64,000 nucleotides of DNA from Haloarcula pellucida (GTDB lineage Archaea; Halobacteriota; Halobacteria; Halobacteriales; Haloarculaceae). Both the position numbers and the translations under genes were made by a program. Below are positions 60,395 through 64,000 of the stretch, in pieces. Position 1 is the first letter of the stretch; every line of letters begins with the position of its first letter. Below the pieces are notes generated by a model. It was not told the origin of the DNA, did not search any database, and saw only the letters and a program-made list of their open reading frames with translations. The DNA lies in contig NZ_BMOU01000001.1 in assembly GCF_014647235.1 (NCBI RefSeq), positions 124,001 to 188,000 on the forward strand, in the 5' to 3' direction.

Positions 60395-61261
60395 ATGGCA
60401 GACCCGGAACCGGAGGAGAACATCAGCGGGGGCGAGTCGGGCGGCGGTCGGGCGGCCACGTTCGACCCGTCGACGGCAGCGACGCGGGCCGAAGCCGTCG
60501 TCGACCGCCTCGGCGAGATGTACTGGACGAAGACCTACGGCGGCCGGCCGGCCTTCGAGTGTCTGGTGCGCACGATTCTCAGCCAGAACACGTCGGACAA
60601 GGCCAGCCAACCCGCACACGACTCGTTGATGGAGCGATATGGGGGGAGCGAGGCGCGAAGCGCCTCCGACAGTCCGGCCGGGGAGGGGACCGACCCGCGA
60701 GCGGACGACGGTGACCTCGCGGCGACGCTCGCCGAGGCCGACCAGCAGACGCTGGCCGAGACCATCTCGTCGGCGGGCCTGTACAACCAGAAATCCGAAC
60801 GGATAATCGCCATCGCCCAGTTGGTCTGCGAGGCGTACGGCGGCGCCGACGACTTCGACGAGTTCGTCCGCGAGGCGGACCCGGACGAGGTTCGGGACCG
60901 CCTGCTGGAGATGAACGGCGTCGGGCCGAAGACGGCCGACTGCGTCCTCCTGTTCGCGGGCGGGCGCGGCGGCGTCTTCCCCGTCGACACGCACGTCCAC
61001 CGCATCGCCCGGCGGATGGGACTGGCACCCGCCGACGCCGACCACGAGACGGTCCGGGAGTACATCGAACGCGACGTCCCCCCAGAGAAGTGCGGCTTCG
61101 GTCACACGGCGATGATACAGTTCGGCCGGGAGTACTGCACGGCACGCAAGCCGGCGTGTCTGGACGACCCGGAAGCCTGTCCGCTCGCGGACCAGTGTGC
61201 GCAGGTCGGCGTCTATCCGGCGACGGGAGACGTGGTAGACCCCGCCGAAGCGCCGGAGTAA
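60395..61261 (+). CDS. nth: Endonuclease III-type DNA glycosylase/lyase
   Basis: 288 residues. The base-excision enzyme for oxidised pyrimidines. The HhH motif with catalytic Lys is LLEMNGVGPKTADCVLLF; the catalytic Asp is in VFPVDTHVHRIARR. The 4Fe-4S cluster residues are at the C-terminus: CTARKPACLDDPEACPLADQC, i.e. C-x6-C-x6-C-x5-C, with four residues more than the usual C-x6-C-x2-C-x5-C. A polar insert (SEARSASDSPAGEGTDPRADDGD) near residue 88 is haloarchaeal. Start 60395 (MADPEPEEN) is preferred to 60350. Confidence 0.93.
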   Translation: MADPEPEENISGGESGGGRAATFDPSTAATRAEAVVDRLGEMYWTKTYGGRPAFECLVRTILSQNTSDKASQPAHDSLMERYGGSEARSASDSPAGEGTDPRADDGDLAATLAEADQQTLAETISSAGLYNQKSERIIAIAQLVCEAYGGADDFDEFVREADPDEVRDRLLEMNGVGPKTADCVLLFAGGRGGVFPVDTHVHRIARRMGLAPADADHETVREYIERDVPPEKCGFGHTAMIQFGREYCTARKPACLDDPEACPLADQCAQVGVYPATGDVVDPAEAPE

Positions 61262-61265
61262 CGGA

Positions 61266-61622
61266 CTACTCGGCCGGTGACACGGACACCGCGCCGTCGC
61301 GAACCGTCACGCTGTACCCGACGTAGTCGAAGGTCACCGAGAGGTTGCAGTTCGCTCCCCGGTCGTCGGCGAACAACTCGTCCAGCGCCTCGGGGTTGAC
61401 GCTCTCGTACAGCGACGGCAACGAACAGGGGTCTGTTCCCTCGATGCGGCCCACGAGTTCGGGGACCGCGAGGCTCGCGAGGTCCGTGGTCGCGTCGAAC
61501 TCCGCACGGGTCTCGTGTGTCTGTGTGTGGGTCGATACGTCCGTGAAGTCACACGCCGTGCCGTCTGCGACGGCGTCGTACCCCGACTGCCCGCGGACAG
61601 TCGATGGCGTCCGGTCGGTCAT
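61266..61622 (-). CDS. HalOD1 output-domain protein
   Basis: 118 residues. The pattern VPELVGRIEGTDPCSLPSLYESVNPEALDELFA followed by VTFDYVGYSVTVRDGAVSVSP is the haloarchaeal output domain 1 (HalOD1), usually the effector end of haloarchaeal signalling proteins. It is a stand-alone domain here. The N-terminal part is polar and unstructured. It lies about 76 bases downstream of the HTH regulator gene on the same strand, so the two may be one signalling unit. Confidence 0.8.
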   Translation of the reverse strand: MTDRTPSTVRGQSGYDAVADGTACDFTDVSTHTQTHETRAEFDATTDLASLAVPELVGRIEGTDPCSLPSLYESVNPEALDELFADDRGANCNLSVTFDYVGYSVTVRDGAVSVSPAE

Positions 61623-61697
61623 CGAGTCGAAACAGTCCCGACAGCAGTAAAGCAGAGCGGGTTGACTATGTAATCTCTTGATACCGCCCGTGGCGAG

Positions 61698-62342
61698 TCA
61701 CGTCTCGAGGACGTGCGATTCGACGAGCGTCCGGTAGCCTCGGCGGAGCCGGTTCGACAGCGCCTGTCGAGAGATGCCGAGTTCGGTCGCCATCTCCTCT
61801 AGCGTGGTGGTCCGGGGTTCGCTGAAGTACCCGCGTTCGTGGGCGAGCGTCAGCGCCTCGCGCTGTCTGTCGGTCAGTTCGGGGGCCCCCTCGATGGCCG
61901 CCGACCTCGCGTCGGTCAACTCCGACAGCGTCGGGACGATACCGGCGTCTCGACAGGCCCGGTCGAACGCCGTAATCGCGCGCTGTTCGTCGCCACGCAC
62001 GTCGACGCGCCACCCCGATTCGGTGCCGACCACCGACAGCATCGTCACGTCGCTGTCGACGATTGCTCCCAGGAGTCCCTCGTGGGTCCCCACGCACGTA
62101 CATCGGAGGAGCGACCGTCCGCAGACGCTGTCGACCAGCGTAACTGTCTCGAACTCCTCGACGGTCGAGAGGAACGCACGAACCGTCTCGCCGTCGACGC
62201 CCGCTATCCAGACGTACGGCATCACGGTCGATCCAGTCGGGACGACGCGCTCTATCTCGACGACGGCGTCCGGGTACGACTCGAAGACCGCTCCCAGCAG
62301 GAACGTCTCCGGCGGCATCGTGAACTCTGCGACGGTTGCCAT
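61698..62342 (-). CDS. Bacterio-opsin activator-type HTH regulator (HTH_10)
   Basis: 214 residues. The N-terminal ~150 residues form the sensor-like domain typical of haloarchaeal Bat-family proteins (VVEIERVVPTGSTVMPYVWIAG, FDRACRDAGI). The C-terminal HTH_10 is LTDRQREALTLAHERGYFSEPRTTTLEEMATELGISRQALSNRLRRGYRTLV. These proteins control light- or redox-linked genes; the ligand here is unknown. Start 62342 matches the usual MATVAEF opening. Confidence 0.9.
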   Translation of the reverse strand: MATVAEFTMPPETFLLGAVFESYPDAVVEIERVVPTGSTVMPYVWIAGVDGETVRAFLSTVEEFETVTLVDSVCGRSLLRCTCVGTHEGLLGAIVDSDVTMLSVVGTESGWRVDVRGDEQRAITAFDRACRDAGIVPTLSELTDARSAAIEGAPELTDRQREALTLAHERGYFSEPRTTTLEEMATELGISRQALSNRLRRGYRTLVESHVLET

Positions 62343-62405
62343 CCTCGGCTATCTATCGCCCAACACGAAAAAGAATGGGCTGGGAACTCCTCGGTGGTCG
62401 CCGAC

Positions 62406-63440
62406 CTACTCGGCCCGGTGACCCCACCGCTCGCCGCTCTCGGCGTAGCGGGCGTCGACGATGCGGTTGAACTGCTCGTCCGACAGCGAGATGTCCGTCG
62501 CGCCGACGTTCTCGTCTAATTGGTCGACGGTGCGGGCGCCGACGATGGGGACGCAGGTGAAGTCTGGCTGTTCGATGTTCCAGCGGAGCGCCACCTGTGC
62601 CGGCGTCGCGTCGAGTTCGTCGGCGACGGCACGAATCTCGTCCAAGACGTGCCAGCCGCGTTCCGAGAGGTAGTAGTCGTCGAACCGGTCGTCGAGCGAG
62701 CCACGGGCGCCCTCCGGTCCCTCGAAGGCCGTCGGGTCGTCGTCGTCGGTGCGCTCGTACTTCCCGGTGAGGAACCCGCCCGCGAGCGGGGAGTACGGAC
62801 ACACGGCCATGTCCTGATCCGCACAGACGTCGAGGTAGTCTTTCACGTCGTCGCGGTAGCCCGCGTGGAACAGCGGTTGGGTCACCTCGAACCGTTCGAG
62901 GCCCGCCACGTCTGACTTCCAGAGGGCCTTCGTCAGTTGCCACGCGGCCATCGTCGACGCGCCGAGGTAGTGGACCTTGCCCTCGCGGACGAGGTCGTTC
63001 AGCGTCCGTAGCGTCTCCTCGATGTCGCTGTCCTCGTCCCAGCGGTGGATGTAGTAGAGGTCCAGATAGTCCGTATCGAGCCGGTCGAGGGTCCCCTCTA
63101 TCTGGGCGCGGATGTGCTTGCGGCCGAGGCCGGAGTCGTTCGGGCCGGGTTCACCCCGACCGTCGAAGGGAAAGTACACCTTCGAGGCCAGCACGACGTC
63201 CTCGCGGTCGTAGTCCGCTAGCCAGTCGCCGATGAACTCCTCGCTGGTTCCGTTGGGATTCCCGTAGACGTTCGCGGTGTCGATGAAGTTGATGCCCCGA
63301 TCCCACGCCGCATCGAGCAGTTCGTGAGCCTCCTCGCGGTCTGTCTCGACGACGCCACCGGTCTCGCGACCGAAGCGCCACGTCCCGAAACAGAGCTGTG
63401 AGACCGTCGTGCCTGTCGAACCGAGTCTGGTGTACTCCAT
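62406..63440 (-). CDS. Aldo/keto reductase (YghZ/Kv-beta-like)
   Basis: 344 residues. An NADPH-dependent aldo/keto reductase: EYTRLGSTGTTVSQLCFGTWRFG opens the barrel, NFIDTANVYGNPNGTSEE supplies Asp and Tyr, VVLASKVYFPFDG the Lys, and LYYIHRWDED the His. YSPLAGGFLTGKY and PIVGARTVDQLDENVGA complete the NADPH-binding end. This AKR branch reduces aldehydes such as methylglyoxal or fits voltage-gated beta subunits. Gene alone; DsbB follows upstream. Confidence 0.92.
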   Translation of the reverse strand: MEYTRLGSTGTTVSQLCFGTWRFGRETGGVVETDREEAHELLDAAWDRGINFIDTANVYGNPNGTSEEFIGDWLADYDREDVVLASKVYFPFDGRGEPGPNDSGLGRKHIRAQIEGTLDRLDTDYLDLYYIHRWDEDSDIEETLRTLNDLVREGKVHYLGASTMAAWQLTKALWKSDVAGLERFEVTQPLFHAGYRDDVKDYLDVCADQDMAVCPYSPLAGGFLTGKYERTDDDDPTAFEGPEGARGSLDDRFDDYYLSERGWHVLDEIRAVADELDATPAQVALRWNIEQPDFTCVPIVGARTVDQLDENVGATDISLSDEQFNRIVDARYAESGERWGHRAE

Positions 63441-63497
63441 AGCCGCTCCAACGGGGCCGACGATAAAAACGCTGGGGCGCCCGGCAACCCGAGCGGG

Positions 63498-63923
63498 TCA
63501 CCCGCGTCGCCACGCCACCGCGACGGCGATACCCACGATGAGGAACGCGAGCAGGGAGAGGTTCGGAATCGTCAGCCCGAGGACGCGGTACTGAATCTGT
63601 GCGCAACTTATCGCGCCGATGCCACAGGTGGTCTGGGTCACCTGCAACCACGAGTGATAGGCCGCGAGGCCGCCGCCGAGACCGACGAGCGGCAGGGCCG
63701 TCCGTGCGACCGCGGGACGCCGCTCGACGGCGGCGACGCCGAGGACGACCACCTGCGGGTACATGAGGATGCGCTGGTACCAGCAGAGCCGACACGGCGT
63801 CAGCCCGAGCCCCAACGAGAGATAGAGACTCCCAGCGGTAGCGACCAGCGCGACCAGCGTTCCGAACGCGAGGAGCGACCGAGCGTCGAGCGAGACCCCA
63901 GTGCCACCGTTCCGGCTGTTCAC
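63498..63923 (-). CDS. DsbB-family disulfide-bond formation protein
   Basis: 141 residues with four membrane helices. The first Cys pair is PCRLCWYQRI (C-x2-C) and the second CGIGAISC further on, the arrangement by which DsbB oxidises DsbA-type proteins with quinone as acceptor. The spacing matches haloarchaeal/bacterial DsbB. Likely supports folding of secreted proteins. The region 63924-64000 at the window edge shows no gene. Confidence 0.9.
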   Translation of the reverse strand: MNSRNGGTGVSLDARSLLAFGTLVALVATAGSLYLSLGLGLTPCRLCWYQRILMYPQVVVLGVAAVERRPAVARTALPLVGLGGGLAAYHSWLQVTQTTCGIGAISCAQIQYRVLGLTIPNLSLLAFLIVGIAVAVAWRRG

Positions 63924-64000
63924 GACAGTGAGAGTGCGCGCCGCCGGAAAAAGCGTTACGTGCGGTGGCGGGTGCGGTCAGTGGGACCGGTCGGCGATGG

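Noticed and set aside
1-64000. CRISPR arrays, insertion sequences and rRNA genes
   Set aside because: No regularly spaced repeats, transposase-like proteins or rRNA sequence were recognised on either strand.

Overview
The window is a stretch of haloarchaeal chromosome. The evidence is GC-rich, acidic proteins; archaeal information-processing genes (TFB, family B DNA polymerase, Mre11-Rad50); an AglD-type N-glycosylation enzyme; a HalOD1 domain; a bacterio-opsin-activator-type HTH; and TATA-like boxes about 25-32 bases before start codons, which imply many leaderless transcripts. Several blocks (the CTAG-type methylase and AglD; the HVO_0758-type zinc finger with a DHH phosphoesterase; Mre11-Rad50-PolB-SufCBD) resemble neighbourhoods known from Haloferax volcanii. 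I saw no transposase, CRISPR array or rRNA operon. The mobile signals are an intein in polB and repeats around a tRNA gene.

Layout. 1-5.4 kb: end of an ArsA-like ATPase, a CstA transporter, a lipoprotein/hypothetical/cupin operon and type I dehydroquinase. 5.4-13.4 kb: FAD oxidoreductase, orphan DNA methylase, soluble chemotaxis-type transducer, TFB, YjjX-type NTPase, two DUF2892 proteins and AglD. 13.4-26.9 kb: B12-type radical SAM protein, secreted GH18-like protein lacking its catalytic Glu, DUF4112, DUF429, a zinc microprotein with Hsp20, an amine oxidoreductase pair, Nudix, MFS, aldo/keto reductase, DHH phosphoesterase, SDR protein and DUF5791.

26.9-36.6 kb: a tightly overlapping minus-strand operon for a Tad/type IV pilus-like machine. 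It encodes a coiled-coil protein, a membrane-anchored protein, a GspE/VirB11-type ATPase, a TadC-type platform, and four one-helix membrane-anchored proteins, one of them 1008 aa. No ordinary pilin or prepilin peptidase is present. This is the strongest candidate for a poorly described system here. 36.7-49.7 kb: mre11-rad50, three small haloarchaeal genes, polB with a 411-residue intein, and sufCBD for Fe-S cluster assembly.

49.7-64 kb: a decayed esterase gene, a GH13 trehalose-synthase-like enzyme, a ferritin-like protein with a DtxR regulator, tRNA-Gln(TTG) flanked by partial copies of itself and by strong hairpins, a GNAT/zinc-ribbon protein, HD hydrolase, LysE exporter, COG1340 coiled-coil protein, a GH2-fold protein lacking both expected catalytic glutamates, a zinc microprotein, DUF371, endonuclease III, a HalOD1/HTH pair, a second aldo/keto reductase and DsbB.

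Recurring themes are pseudo-glycosidases, tiny zinc-ribbon proteins, and PIP-like C-terminal tails on Mre11 and PolB. Functions are inferred from sequence motifs read by eye; no database search was run.
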